Positions 20,128 to 30,439 of a DNA stretch of 64,000 nt are shown here, piece after piece; positions within the stretch are counted from its first letter, which is position 1, and each line of letters opens with the position of its first letter. The translations under genes and the position numbers were made by a program. Source of the DNA: Aliivibrio fischeri (GTDB lineage: Bacteria; Pseudomonadota; Gammaproteobacteria; Enterobacterales; Vibrionaceae); the NCBI GenBank assembly GCA_038993745.2, contig CP160629.1:1240001-1304000 (forward strand). Direction: 5' to 3'. The notes beneath the pieces are model-generated. The model was not told the DNA's origin, made no database searches, and was given only the letters and a program-made list of their open reading frames with translations.

Positions 20128-20964
20128 ATGGATAAACAATTTAAAGGTTTTGGTTTAACTATTTCCCATGTTTCTGCTTTAAGTGGTGGATTAACCAATG
20201 CGTGTTTAAAAGTTGAAGCAAAAGAAGGCTCGTTTGTTTGGCGTCCAATATCCTTGCAGGCAAAGATTCTAGGAGCGGATAGAGCGAAAGAACATGAGAT
20301 TCTACAAGCGTTATCTGATGAATCTTTTTCTCCGAACGTATATGGAGCAAATGAAGAGGGGTTATTAGTTGAGTGGTTTGAAGGTGAGGTTATTGCGCTT
20401 GATAAAGCTCAAGATGTCGCTGTTGATTTATTGTGTTCGGTTCATCAAATTTCATTAGATAAGTTAAGTGAACAAATAAAAAATAAGCCGATGAGTTTAA
20501 AAGATCGAATTATTGATTATTGGAATTCAATTACGCCAGAAAATCAAACACCAGAGATGGAAGCGTATTTTGAGTATTTCTCACAGCAAGATGAGCAAGC
20601 TTTCTTCTCTCATTGCTTATGCCATTACGATATTGGTGCATATAATATTGTTGTTAAAGAGGATGGCTATGGTCTCATTGATTGGGAATACGCTTCGATG
20701 GGTGACCCAAGCCAAGACCTTACATCTATGATTATTGCTAATCAATTTAATATGGATGATGTTATTTCATTGTATTGCCAAAAACGTAGTTTAAATATTG
20801 ATGAGTGGAAGCGGGCGGTGATTCATTGGACCCCGTGGGTGACTTTTATGGGGGCGTTGTGGTTCTCATTAGGTTATCAATTACTCAAAAACACTTGCTA
20901 TCAAGAGTTAGCAGAACGAGAAATGTGTAAATTAATAAAATTACTTCCATCAATTCATAAATAA
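20128..20964 (+). CDS. thiK: ThiK-like phosphotransferase (thiamine kinase / APH fold)
   Basis: This 278-residue APH-fold kinase may phosphorylate thiamine for salvage. The catalytic loop LCHYDIGAYNIVV (an HxDxxxxN type) and LIDWEYASMGDPSQDL with the metal-binding Asp are clear. The N-terminal SGGLTNACLKVE nucleotide loop matches ThiK and choline/thiamine kinases. Its position between lpoB and ycfP parallels E. coli thiK, which supports the name more than sequence alone does. A general phosphotransferase with another substrate is possible. Confidence 0.7.
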   Translation: MDKQFKGFGLTISHVSALSGGLTNACLKVEAKEGSFVWRPISLQAKILGADRAKEHEILQALSDESFSPNVYGANEEGLLVEWFEGEVIALDKAQDVAVDLLCSVHQISLDKLSEQIKNKPMSLKDRIIDYWNSITPENQTPEMEAYFEYFSQQDEQAFFSHCLCHYDIGAYNIVVKEDGYGLIDWEYASMGDPSQDLTSMIIANQFNMDDVISLYCQKRSLNIDEWKRAVIHWTPWVTFMGALWFSLGYQLLKNTCYQELAEREMCKLIKLLPSIHK

Positions 20965-21089
20965 ATTGGCAATAATCTAGTGTAGATCACTGTTCTCAGT
21001 ATTGCTTCAGTTAAGAGATTTAAAAGCACAGTTTTCGTGGTAGATTAAATTCACTTATATGGAAAACTCTTATACCGAACAGGGGAAAC

Positions 21090-21641
21090 ATGATTATTTA
21101 TCTTCACGGCTTTGACTCAACTAGCCCAGGTAATCATGAGAAAGTAGTTCAACTTCAATTTATTGATGAAGATGTCCGTTTTATTAACTACAGTACACTG
21201 CATCCAAAGCATGATATGCAGCATTTGCTTAAAGAAGTGTATAAAGTGATAGAGCAAGCTGGTGATCCAAACCCTATTATTTGTGGTGTGGGCTTAGGTG
21301 GTTTTTGGGCTGAGCGCATTGGTTTTCTATGTGGTATTCGCCAAGTGATTTTTAATCCGAACCTGCATCCAGAAGTTAATATGGAAGGTCGTATTGATCG
21401 CCCAGAAGAGTATGCTGACATTGCAACTAAGTGTGTAGAAAAGTTCAGAGAGAAGAATAAAGCAAACTGTTTGTGTATTTTATCTAAAAATGATGAAATT
21501 CGTGATAACAGCGACACTGCTGCAGAGCTTGAACCTTATTATCAAATTGTTTGGGATGAAAAGGAAACACACAAATTTAAGAAGATCTCACAGCATCTTC
21601 AAGCGATGAAGTCATTTAAAGAAGCGGAAACTCTCATTTAA
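21090..21641 (+). CDS. ycfP: YcfP/UPF0227 family alpha/beta hydrolase
   Basis: This 183-residue protein has YcfP hallmarks: [18 protein letters not shown] at the N-terminus, [19 protein letters not shown] in the position of the nucleophile elbow, and [13 protein letters not shown] near the end with the catalytic-type His. The elbow reads GVGLGG rather than GxSxG (as in other YcfP proteins, which often keep Ser), so hydrolytic activity is doubtful. It lies directly before ndh, as in E. coli. In E. coli, nagZ lies between thiK and ycfP; here that space holds only about 125 bp. Confidence 0.85.
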   Translation: MIIYLHGFDSTSPGNHEKVVQLQFIDEDVRFINYSTLHPKHDMQHLLKEVYKVIEQAGDPNPIICGVGLGGFWAERIGFLCGIRQVIFNPNLHPEVNMEGRIDRPEEYADIATKCVEKFREKNKANCLCILSKNDEIRDNSDTAAELEPYYQIVWDEKETHKFKKISQHLQAMKSFKEAETLI

Positions 21642-21674
21642 ACAACCGTCTCTTTACCCTAATGAAACATAATA

Positions 21675-21703
21675 AAAACCTCACATTATCGTGAGGTTTT
21701 TTG
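21675..21703 (+). terminator. Intrinsic terminator after ycfP
   Basis: AAAACCTCAC and GTGAGGTTTT stem with a 6-base loop and TTTTTT tail. Confidence 0.9.
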
Positions 21704-22003
21704 ATCTAAACCAAAGAATTAAAATAATGTTACATTTCCTTTCAATTACATCAATTAATTTACACCTCTAAAAAATCTTCTTCATAACATCTATATCTGC
21801 TTGATAACATCTGAAATACAGATATATAATGCGAAAAACAACAAAAAGAAGCATATATTGCTCAACTTTGCGTAACGTGAACGCTGTTTCCTCAAGACTT
21901 ACTCATTTCAGACAATCTAGATATTGCATTGTGAGGTAAGCACAAATTTTTTAATTCGAATGTGCGGGTTAAAACCTTTTTTATTTTTTAGAGGATAATT
22001 GTA
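21704..22003. other. ndh upstream region
   Basis: About 300 bases of AT-rich DNA carry the ndh promoter. No convincing FNR, ArcA or CRP site was identified by eye, and no small ORF is supported. Confidence 0.4.
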
Positions 22004-23293
22004 ATGACTAAAATTGTTATTGTTGGTGGTGGAGCTGGTGGTTTAGAGCTCGCTACAAAATTTGGTCGTACATTAGGTCGCAAGGGCCGTGCTGAAGTTA
22101 CATTAGTAGATCGTAAAGCAAGTCACTTATGGAAACCATTACTACACGAAGTAGCAACGGGCTCACTGGATGAAGGTGTTGATGCTATCAGCTACCGTGC
22201 ACATGCAAAAAATCACTCTTTCGAATTTCAAATGGGTAGCTTGTGCGATATTAATCGTGAGAAGAAGTTTATTACTCTTGCAGAAATTAAAGACGAACAT
22301 GGCGATTTAATTATTCCTACTCGTCACATTGATTATGATTACCTAATTCTTGCAATTGGTTCTACATCAAATGATTTCAATACTCCGGGTGTTCGTGAAA
22401 ATTGTATTTTCCTTGATAGCCCAGAGCAAGCACACCGTTTCCGTACAGAAATGAATAACCAGTTCTTGAAACTGCACGCACATCCAACTCAAAAGACGGT
22501 TGATATTGCGATTGTTGGTGCTGGTGCAACGGGTGTTGAATTATCAGCTGAGCTTCATAACGCAGTTAAAGAACTTCGTTCATACGGTTTTGGTGATTTA
22601 GATTCGGCAAAACTGAATGTGAACTTGGTAGAAGCGGGTGAACGTATTCTTCCTGCATTACCTCCTCGTATTTCATCTGCTGCACACAGCGAGTTAACTA
22701 AACTGGGTGTGAATGTTCGTACAGCAACAATGGTAACAAAAGCGGATTCAGAAGGTCTTCATACGAAAGATGGCGATGTGATCCCTGCGCAAATCATGGT
22801 TTGGGCTGCTGGTATTAAAGCGCCTGATTTTATGAAAGACATTGCAGGTCTTGAAACTAACCGCATTAACCAGTTAGTTGTTAAGCCGACACTGCAAACT
22901 ACACGTGATGATGATATTTTTGTTATTGGTGATTTAGCTTCGTGCGAAAAAGCAGATGGTGGTTTTGTTCCACCTCGTGCACAAGCTGCACACCAAATGG
23001 CAAGTCATGCGTTTAAAAACATCGTAGCCAAGATGCGAAACCAAGAAATGAAGCCTTATGTGTATAAAGATCATGGTTCGTTAGTTTCTTTAAGTAACTT
23101 CTCAACAGTAGGTAGCTTAATGGGTAACTTAACCAAAGGTTCTATGATGGTTGAAGGTCGTATAGCTCGTGTTGTTTACATCTCACTGTATCGTATGCAC
23201 CAAATTGCACTTCATGGTGTATTCAAGACCGCATTAATGATGCTTGTTGGTCGTATTAACCGTGTATTACGTCCAAACTTGAAGCTACATTAA
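22004..23293 (+). CDS. ndh: Type II NADH:quinone oxidoreductase (NDH-2)
   Basis: This 429-residue membrane-associated flavoprotein passes electrons from NADH to quinone without pumping protons. The N-terminal FAD Rossmann motif [16 protein letters not shown], the second dinucleotide-binding motif [17 protein letters not shown] near residue 167, and [15 protein letters not shown] for FAD binding near residue 307 are all present. The C-terminus has the amphipathic membrane-anchoring helices. Length and order after ycfP match E. coli ndh. A GAGGATAATTG ribosome site precedes ATG. Confidence 0.95.
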   Translation: MTKIVIVGGGAGGLELATKFGRTLGRKGRAEVTLVDRKASHLWKPLLHEVATGSLDEGVDAISYRAHAKNHSFEFQMGSLCDINREKKFITLAEIKDEHGDLIIPTRHIDYDYLILAIGSTSNDFNTPGVRENCIFLDSPEQAHRFRTEMNNQFLKLHAHPTQKTVDIAIVGAGATGVELSAELHNAVKELRSYGFGDLDSAKLNVNLVEAGERILPALPPRISSAAHSELTKLGVNVRTATMVTKADSEGLHTKDGDVIPAQIMVWAAGIKAPDFMKDIAGLETNRINQLVVKPTLQTTRDDDIFVIGDLASCEKADGGFVPPRAQAAHQMASHAFKNIVAKMRNQEMKPYVYKDHGSLVSLSNFSTVGSLMGNLTKGSMMVEGRIARVVYISLYRMHQIALHGVFKTALMMLVGRINRVLRPNLKLH

Positions 23294-23319
23294 TCCAATA
23301 GATAAACATAAATAGATTT

Positions 23320-23355
23320 AAAAGCAGAAATACTCCGGTGTTTCTGCTTTTTTTT
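23320..23355 (+). terminator. Intrinsic terminator after ndh
   Basis: AAAAGCAGAAA pairs with TTTCTGCTTTT, followed by an extended T-run. Confidence 0.9.
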
Positions 23356-23460
23356 GTACCTAAATATGAAAAAATGTGCGCTAACTCACCGTAAATCATC
23401 TATAATGCGCGGCTAAATTAATAATGAATACATAGACTGTTTGCTTAAGGAATCCACTTT

Positions 23461-24754
23461 ATGTCATTTTCATCTCAAGGTTTTGCACCTGAAATCGTAA
23501 AAGCATTAACTGAATGTGGTTATCAAAAACTGACCCCAATTCAACAAAAGGCTATTCCTTTAGCACGTAAAGGTCATGATATTCTGGCGAATGCTCAAAC
23601 GGGTACAGGTAAAACTGCTGCGTTTGCATTACCAGTTATTCAACAATTATTAGATTCTAAGAAATCAGCAACTCGTCGTACTGCACGAGCGTTGATCCTT
23701 GCTCCAACTCGTGAGTTAGCAGAGCAAATCGCAGTAAATATTGCTGATTACATTAAATACACATCATTGACAGTAACTTCTGTGTTTGGTGGTAAAAAAT
23801 GTCATCTCAAGAGCGCGCTCTAGAGCCGGGTGTTGATATTTTGGTGGCAACTCCGGGTCGTCTTCAAGAACACATCGAAGAAGAAAACGTGTCTATCGCT
23901 AACTTGAATTTTTGGTCTTTGATGAAGCAGACCGTATGTTAGATATGGGCTTTGTTAATGCGATCCGTAATATCATGATGGAAGTAAATACGTCTCCACA
24001 AATCATGCTGTTCTCGGCAACGTCTTCTGCTCAAATGAACAAGCTAGCGAGTGATATCTTACGTAAACCAAAACGTATCTCAGTTGATCCTGAAAACACA
24101 ACAGCATCAACCATTGCACACGTTGTTTACCCAGTAGATGAAGAGCGTAAAACAGAGCTTCTTTCTGAGCTGATTGGTCGTAAAAATTGGCAACAAGTGC
24201 TGGTGTTTGTGAACTACAAAGAAACAGCAAATGAGATCGTAAAAGAATTAAAACTGGACGGCATTAAAGCGGTTCTTTGTCATGGTGATAAAGCACAGAG
24301 TGCTCGTCGTCGTGCATTAGAAGAGTTTAAAGAAGGCAAAGCACGTGTAATGGTTGCTACGGATGTTGCAGCTCGTGGTCTTGATATTGCTGATTTACCT
24401 CACGTGATTAACTATGACATGCCTTTCTTAGCAGAAGATTATGTTCACCGTATTGGCCGTACAGGCCGTGCTGGTAAAAAAGGTCATGCAGTTTCATTTG
24501 TTAGCCGTGAAGAAGAGCTAACTGTGGTTCAAGTTGAAACATTGATTCAACAGCGTATTCGCCGTGTTGAACAACCGGGTTATGAGCCTAAGAACCGTGA
24601 TGCTTATATTGATAAAGTAAACACGAAATCGGCATTTAAAAATCGTAAAGGTCGTACAAACAATCCAAATGAAGATCAATCTTCAGCTGAACGTCGTATG
24701 CGTTTGAAGAATGTGATTCAAAATAAAGCACGCATTACTAAATTGAAGAAGTAG
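23461..24754 (+). pseudogene. RhlE-like DEAD-box RNA helicase, frameshifted twice as sequenced
   Basis: A DEAD-box helicase of about 431 residues: Q motif YQKLTPIQQKAIP, Walker A AQTGTGKT, Ia PTRELAEQ, DEAD box VFDEADRM, SAT motif FSATSS, and C-terminal HRIGRTGRAG. The coding sequence passes through three frames. One base appears missing in the A-run 23794-23799 (restored GGKKMSSQERALEPG) and another in the T-run 23909-23913 (restored NLNFLVFDEADRM). Read as sequenced, it yields a 120-residue fragment (23461-23823) and a 280-residue fragment (23912-24754). Both lesions are in homopolymers, so sequencing error is more likely than decay. The basic C-terminal tail fits the RhlE/SrmB-related group, and the exact paralogue is unclear. 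Confidence 0.85.
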
Positions 24755-24763
24755 GGCTGAATT

Positions 24764-25210
24764 ATGCAACGTGATTATACTTTTTCTTGTTTGGTAACTA
24801 TGCCACGTCATGAGCTAGAAGAATTTAGCCACCGTGTTGTTAGTCGCATGGTTCCAGAAGAGACGATGCAAGAGATCTTTACGTTTGATCAAGAAGAAAC
24901 GACTGATCAAGATCGCATGCAAACAGCGCAATTAGATGCGATGCTACGTCTTTCTGCTGTAGCGCTTGGTGAAGTGACGCACGCTTTTTCTGAATCTGAA
25001 AATGCACAACAAAATAGCTTACGAATGATGCGCCTTATCTTATGGCACACTTATGCAATGCTATTTAATTTAGAAGAAGCGGTATCTTTAGAGCAGCATT
25101 GTGAACTGGTTGAGAAAATCTTAGCTAAGCCACCAACCGATGCGTTAAATTGGTTACCTGTATTATCTAAATTATTAAGTGACTATGCGGCGATTGCTGC
25201 GAAAAAATAA
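24764..25210 (+). CDS. Conserved hypothetical protein downstream of the helicase
   Basis: This 148-residue acidic, probably all-helical soluble protein starts MQRDYTFSCLVTMPRHELEE. No signal peptide or membrane segment and no motif I recognise. It begins ten bases after the helicase stop and ends before a terminator, so the two form an operon. The context suggests an accessory RNA- or ribosome-related role, but this is only inferred. Confidence 0.65.
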   Translation: MQRDYTFSCLVTMPRHELEEFSHRVVSRMVPEETMQEIFTFDQEETTDQDRMQTAQLDAMLRLSAVALGEVTHAFSESENAQQNSLRMMRLILWHTYAMLFNLEEAVSLEQHCELVEKILAKPPTDALNWLPVLSKLLSDYAAIAAKK

Positions 25211-25232
25211 GTGATTTAATAGCACTAAACGA

Positions 25233-25266
25233 AAGGTTGAACGCGAAATCGTTCAGCCTTTTTTTA
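25233..25266 (+). terminator. Intrinsic terminator
   Basis: AAGGTTGAACG pairs with CGTTCAGCCTT (one G-U pair) followed by TTTTTT, closing the helicase operon. Confidence 0.85.
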
Positions 25267-25599
25267 TATCTAAAGAAAAAGTGAATATTTTCTCAAATTA
25301 ACTGTATATGTATTTATATTTTGGGATATATAGTTATTTTAGAACAAAAAATGGCTGTAATTCATCTTTAGAGTCATTTCACATTTATAAATCACTCATA
25401 CTTTTATTACTTCTATTTCCTTTGATGCATCAATCATATTTAATTTAATAAATCACAGAGATATTGTTAGGGCTAATTTACCGTGTTACATACGTAAGTA
25501 ATGATTCGAAGAAAATTGCACGGAGTGCAATGGTCAATAATCGAGAGAATCAGATACTTGATTTGTTGAAATATATAAACATGGAAAGAAATAATAATT
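25267..25599. other. Chitinase upstream region
   Basis: About 330 bases, AT-rich. A small inverted repeat ATTGCAC-GGA-GTGCAAT lies at about 25515-25531 and a GTTACATACGTAAGTAA palindrome-like stretch at about 25490-25505; either could be an operator. No ORF is supported. Confidence 0.35.
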
Positions 25600-27968
25600 A
25601 TGAAAAAAATAAATAAAATAACTCTGGCAATATTGAGTTCAATGCTTAGTGGCTATGTGTATGCATCAGATGTAATTCAAACAACCAATGTTGCTCCTGT
25701 TACTTCTGGTGGGCTATGTGAGAGTTTCAATGTTTATCCTGATTGGACTCGCGGAGATCATGCGACAAATGGTGACATTATGGTGCATGAAAATATCGCT
25801 TATTCGGCAGTTTATTGGACACAAAGCATCCCAGGAAGTGATAGTTCATGGGCTCTTCATTTAAATTGTGATGGTTCAGAGCCTGGCACTGCACCTGTTC
25901 TTTCGCTACAAAACCCTCTTGATCCTATTCGTTTAGAAGTTGCGGGCTGGCCAAATACCTTCGTGGTGGCGAGCCCATCTACATTAGCACCTGCGACTAT
26001 AACCATTCAGGCAAGCAATAGTGATTCGCTAGCTGATGTTGATCAGTTAACAAGTGCATTTGTATCTGTTATTGAACAAGCTGAGAATGCAGGTGCTGCA
26101 TCACTTATTATCAGTTCGGATGTGTTGGATCTTGCAACTCAAGATAAAGGTGAGTCTCTAGGTACTGTCGCTGTTAAACAAGCATTGACTAATGCTATCA
26201 ATATGACAAACAGCAATATTGATATTACAGCTATCAACGCATTATCTGATGATTTAAAAGGGTGGGCTCAAGCGCACAACTTAATCCTTAGCACTCTTGC
26301 TCCTAATGCAAATTTTGGTTGGTCAGTGAGTATTGGTGATTTTGCATACGATACGCATTCTGGCCGTCAATCCGTGTGGGATAACGCGTCAGTATTCAGC
26401 GCTGATCTACTAGCGACATTAGAGCTATACAAAGTAGATGCAATCAATAAAGCTGACTTTGTCGTGTTTACTAAATCAAGTACAACAACGGCTCTAACAA
26501 GTGACCAATGGCACAATGCTTTAGAATATGTAAAACAAGTGTCTGATTATATTAAGGCTCCTGCGATGTTGGCTAACATGCCAACAAACCAAGCCGCAGA
26601 TTATTTTATGGGGAACTCGGTTAGTAAACCTCAGTTACGTAAAGCGGCATTCAGTAACGTATTTGCACTAACATTTGATCAAGATAGCCAAGAGCTAACA
26701 GCTAAGATTGAGCGCTATCAGAATGCGAAAATTCCATTGTACTATGTAGGCGAAGAGCTAGAGAAAGGGTCATTAACTCGTATTGAAGCTTTAAATCAAC
26801 AATTAGCTGCTGCTGAAAATGCAATGGACAATGAAGCATTTTTGTATGAAACACCGCAATCGCAGTGGATCCCATCAACAGTATACAAGTGGAATGACTT
26901 CTTAGATGGCTTAAATGCAATGCACAACATTGGTGTTGCAGGCAATAAGTTCTGGTTAATGAACGATGACGTTGATGATGAAACAAACATCAAATACGCG
27001 AAAGTAGCGATAGCCGCTTTCTTAGCACAAAGTATGCAAGAAACAATTCGCTACAATGCGTGTGATGAAAATAACTGGTCTGAAATTAAATATGGTGCAC
27101 CAACTGATTACCCGATGACAGCGAGTTGTGGTCAACTTGGTCAGAAGTATGCGGATTACGGTGTGAACCCTGTTTCTGGGTTAGATTATGCGTATTCATG
27201 TCCTCGTGATAATAAGATGGAAGTAAGTGCTTTAACTCATGCTAAATGGTATGGAGCACCTGCGCCTGTTTTCGCTGCTCCAGATGCGGTACTTGAAGAG
27301 CGAGGTTTATTGGTAAATGGCCATGCAGGTCGTTGGACAAATAACGGTCACTGTAATGAAGTCCCTGAAAAAGTAGATACGTCGAAACAAGTATGGGAAC
27401 GTGATGAATGTAAAATCTACGTTGGCCAAAAAGCAGGTACGTTTATTTGGGATGGTAGCAGCCAAGAAAGTGTTGAAGGCTGTGGTTGGTGGGGCGTGGA
27501 GTTATCCAAACAACGGGCCGTCAAAACTTCGGTACACTTAACCACTACTTAGGACGTTCACACGTTGATCCAGACACCATTGGTACAACAATTGATGGTG
27601 TAACGGTAGAAGCGCCACCAGCAAATCCACTTTACGCAGAACTTGATTTTTGTTCAAACCCAGGTTTGATCTGTAGCTCTGAAGAGAGTAAAGAAATTAA
27701 GTGGATCGCAGGTCTGTTCTACTGGGTAACATCAGTACAAGCTTATAATGATGTAGGCGGTCAATATGCTGATTGGAACTACTATAACGAGCTGAAAAAG
27801 TACGTAGATAGCGGCTTGCAAGGGACTCAATTTATAGATGATGTTTCTGGTATTGTAAACCGTGGTTGTCCTGATACGACGTGTTCAACTGGTGATGTTC
27901 ATAACATTAAAGAGCGTCAAGATAACTTCAAATTAGTATTACAAAAATTAGGTCTTAACCCACAATAA
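25600..27968 (+). pseudogene. Secreted GH19 chitinase with chitin-binding module, frameshifted as sequenced
   Basis: This exported chitinase of about 789 residues is predicted to cleave beta-1,4-GlcNAc polymers. A Sec signal peptide ends near SGYVYA. A CBM5/12-like module follows (residues about 40-85, with the Trp/Tyr-rich AYSAVYWTQSIP). A long linker domain precedes the C-terminal GH19 catalytic domain, whose AFLAQSMQETIRYNA holds the probable catalytic acid Glu481. The conserved substrate segment WWGRGVIQTTGRQNFG is split between frames: one G is missing in the GGGG run 27491-27494. The remainder (27486-27968) continues in the next frame to HNIKERQDNFKLVLQK. As sequenced, the enzyme would lose part of its active site. 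Confidence 0.85.
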
Positions 27969-28045
27969 ACCGTCAACCCTGTTTACTCATTGTTTTTAGC
28001 AGATGTTGAACGCTTAAGAAGTGAGAAGGGTAAGTACTAATATAC

Positions 28046-28084
28046 AAAAATCCCCATTAATAATGATTAATGGGGATTTTTTAT
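28046..28084. terminator. Bidirectional terminator
   Basis: AAAAATCCCCATTAA and TTAATGGGGATTTTT stem between convergent chitinase and transporter genes. Confidence 0.9.
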
Positions 28085-28096
28085 TTAACTTGATTA

Positions 28097-29563
28097 TTAA
28101 GATTGAAGGCTTTCTTCTTCAGAATCAACTTCGCCACTGTTTCTTGATTTAATAATTACAAGAGCTGCAATTGCTACCGCTGATACTACACCTGTAATCG
28201 TTGATAGCGTCATTGGTAAACCAAAACCTAGCTGACTGTTGTTTAGAATGAAAGTAATACAAACACTTGTCATAAATACTGCAGGAACGGTTGTGATCCA
28301 GTGTAGTTTGTTATGACGAACTAGATAAGCAGTTGCTGTCCAAAGCATCATTACCGCAGTCGTTTGGTTAGCAAAACCGAAGTAGCGCCAGATAATACCG
28401 AAATCTACTTGAGTTAGAATGCCACCGATAACAAACAGTGGTAGTGCCATTAATAGACGGTTACGTAATGTTTTTTGTTCCATGTTGAAGTATTCAGCAA
28501 GGATTAGACGGCTTGAACGGAATGCTGTGTCACCAGAAGTGATTGGTAGAATTACCACACCTAAGAAAGCAATGATGCCACCGAATGTACCTAATAGACC
28601 AAATGCAGAGCTGTATACCACATTACCTGGGCCACCGTTAGCAACCGCTGCTTGAAGTGCTTCCATACCATCAAAGAATGATAGAGCGATAGCACACCAG
28701 ATAAGAGCGATAATACCTTCACCGATCATCGCACCGTAGAATACGAAACGACCGTTCTTTTCATTTTCCATACAACGAGCCATTAATGGCGATTGTGTCG
28801 CGTGGAAGCCAGAGATAGCACCACAAGCAATGGTAATGAATAGCGCAGGCCATAATGGCAAATCATTAGGGTTCATGTTGGTGAACATTTGACTTGGTTC
28901 GTAACCACCTAATACTGAATGGTCACTAGAAATCGCAATCGCTGAAATAAGACCAACAGACATGAAGATGAGTAGGCCACCAAAGAGTGGGTAGAAACGA
29001 CCAATGATTTTATCGACAGGAACAATTGTCGCAATAATGTAGTAGGCGAAAATGATAACTACCATTGCGGTCATGGTAATGCCTAAATTAAATTGGTCAT
29101 TCATTAGGTTAGTTAACATGCTTGCAGGAGCTGATACGAATACCACACCAACAAGAAGCAGCAGTACAATCGCGAATACATTCATAAAGTGTTTTGCGCC
29201 ATTACCTAAGTATTTACCAGTAATACTTGGTACAGAAGCGCCACCATTACGAACAGATAGCATACCTGAGAAGTAATCGTGAACTGCACCTGCGAAAACA
29301 CAACCTAGCACAATCCATAACATAGCTGCAGGGCCGTAAAGGGCACCCATGATTGGGCCAAAAATTGGGCCGACACCTGCAATATTAAGAAGTTGAACTA
29401 AGTATACTTTTGGTGTCGACATTGGAACGTAATCAACACCGTCTGTTTTTGTATGAGCGGGAGTTTGACGGTCTACTTTAATACCGAACACTTTTTCTAT
29501 AAAAGCACCATACAGAAAGTAACCACCGATAAGTGCTGCAACACAAGTTAAAAACCAAAGCAT
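28097..29563 (-). CDS. CstA/BtsT-family pyruvate-type carboxylate transporter (short form)
   Basis: This 488-residue, roughly 13-TM inner-membrane protein belongs to the carbon-starvation CstA family, whose E. coli members BtsT and CstA import pyruvate with protons. Family segments include GVGPIFGPIMGALYGP, FHATQSPLMARCMENEKNGR and PITSGDTAFRSSRLILAE. It is about 200 residues shorter than E. coli BtsT (716), as in the short-form CstA family of many bacteria. Two perfect BtsR-type boxes lie in its promoter, and the LytTR response regulator and LytS kinase genes are directly upstream on the same strand, strongly suggesting a pyruvate-sensing circuit. Substrate is inferred. Confidence 0.85.
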   Translation of the reverse strand: MLWFLTCVAALIGGYFLYGAFIEKVFGIKVDRQTPAHTKTDGVDYVPMSTPKVYLVQLLNIAGVGPIFGPIMGALYGPAAMLWIVLGCVFAGAVHDYFSGMLSVRNGGASVPSITGKYLGNGAKHFMNVFAIVLLLLVGVVFVSAPASMLTNLMNDQFNLGITMTAMVVIIFAYYIIATIVPVDKIIGRFYPLFGGLLIFMSVGLISAIAISSDHSVLGGYEPSQMFTNMNPNDLPLWPALFITIACGAISGFHATQSPLMARCMENEKNGRFVFYGAMIGEGIIALIWCAIALSFFDGMEALQAAVANGGPGNVVYSSAFGLLGTFGGIIAFLGVVILPITSGDTAFRSSRLILAEYFNMEQKTLRNRLLMALPLFVIGGILTQVDFGIIWRYFGFANQTTAVMMLWTATAYLVRHNKLHWITTVPAVFMTSVCITFILNNSQLGFGLPMTLSTITGVVSAVAIAALVIIKSRNSGEVDSEEESLQS

Positions 29564-29616
29564 AATCTATTCCTTGTAAGAGTTAGCTAAGTAAATTTTA
29601 TAATTAGATGCTGCGT

Positions 29617-29622
29617 ATAATA
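29617..29622 (-). promoter_or_regulatory. Candidate -10 element of the CstA/BtsT-type gene
   Basis: On the minus strand the sequence is TATTAT, about 55 bases upstream of the start codon. A good -35 is not visible at the right distance, which suits a promoter that needs an activator. A perfect 7-bp inverted repeat TGGGCGT/ACGCCCA (29627-29633 and 29644-29650) overlaps the spacer and -35 region and may be an operator. Confidence 0.45.
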
Positions 29623-29656
29623 CTGTTGGGCGTAAAGAGTTCACGCCCAAAAAAGG

Positions 29657-29687
29657 TGAGTGGTTGTGTTTTGCTAGTGAGTGGTTT
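29657..29687 (-). promoter_or_regulatory. Pair of BtsR-type (LytTR) binding boxes
   Basis: On the minus strand, ACCACTCA occurs twice as a direct repeat with exactly 13 bases between copies (21-bp periodicity, two helical turns). This agrees with the published BtsR consensus ACC(G/A)CT(C/T)A-N13-ACC(G/A)CT(C/T)A upstream of E. coli btsT. The pair sits just upstream of the expected -35 region of the transporter gene and about 40 bp beyond the stop of the adjacent LytTR regulator. Confidence 0.8.
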
Positions 29688-29723
29688 TATATCAGATTAA
29701 GTGGTTTTGATGATATTCACACG

Positions 29724-30439
29724 TCAATGATGGATACCTAAACGCTCTTTTATTTCTTTAAGATAACGGCGACTAACTTGAGCGATATGGCCATTTTGAG
29801 TGACAATTTCGCTGGTTCCATTTTCATGCAATTTAATCTCACGAATAAAATGTGGATTGATTAAAAATTGGCGATGGCAGCGAATTAAAGGGGTCTTTTC
29901 TTCAAGTACTTTTAAAGTAAGTTGCGTGCAGGCTTTTTCAGTTTTAGACAATAATTCAACACCAGAGGCTTGAATGCTTGCCACTTCGATTTCATTAGAT
30001 GGAAGAAGTAGAATACGGTTATGACCAGAACAAGGGATGAGATCGATATCTGGTTGGCTAAGCGGAGTTAAATCTTGTTTCTTGTCTGCTTGAATTAAAC
30101 GCTTAATGGTTTTTTGTAATCGTGCTGGTTCTATTGGTTTTAATAGATAATCAAACGCATTGTCTTCAAACGCTTTAACTGCAAATTCATCGTAAGCGGT
30201 GACAAACACAATGTTCGGCATGGTTTCAGGATCAAGCATGCTGATCAATTCCATTCCAGTAATTCTCGCATTTGGATATCTAAGAATACGACATCTGGCT
30301 TTAATATATTAATTTGCTTTAAGCCATCAATGGCATTTCCACATTCAGCAATAATATCAATATGCCCAATTTCGTTTAATTGTTCTATTAATTCTTCTCT
30401 AGCAAAGAGTTCATCATCTATTACGATGGCTTTAAGCAT
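29724..30439 (-). pseudogene. btsR: LytTR response regulator BtsR-like, frameshifted as sequenced
   Basis: Restoring one base gives a 238-residue regulator, the length of BtsR/YehT (239). The receiver domain has acidic pocket DDE at residues 8-10, phospho-acceptor Asp54 in VFLDIQM, and the KPI lysine. The C-terminal LytTR DNA-binding domain includes CHRQFLINPHFIREIKLHEN. The frame breaks after DIQM: one C or G at 30268-30269 seems lost, since restoration gives DIQMPRITGMELISML. As sequenced there are two ORFs, 30245-30439 and 29724-30254. It overlaps the end of the kinase gene by 8 bases. It probably activates the adjacent transporter through the boxes at 29657-29687. Confidence 0.85.
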
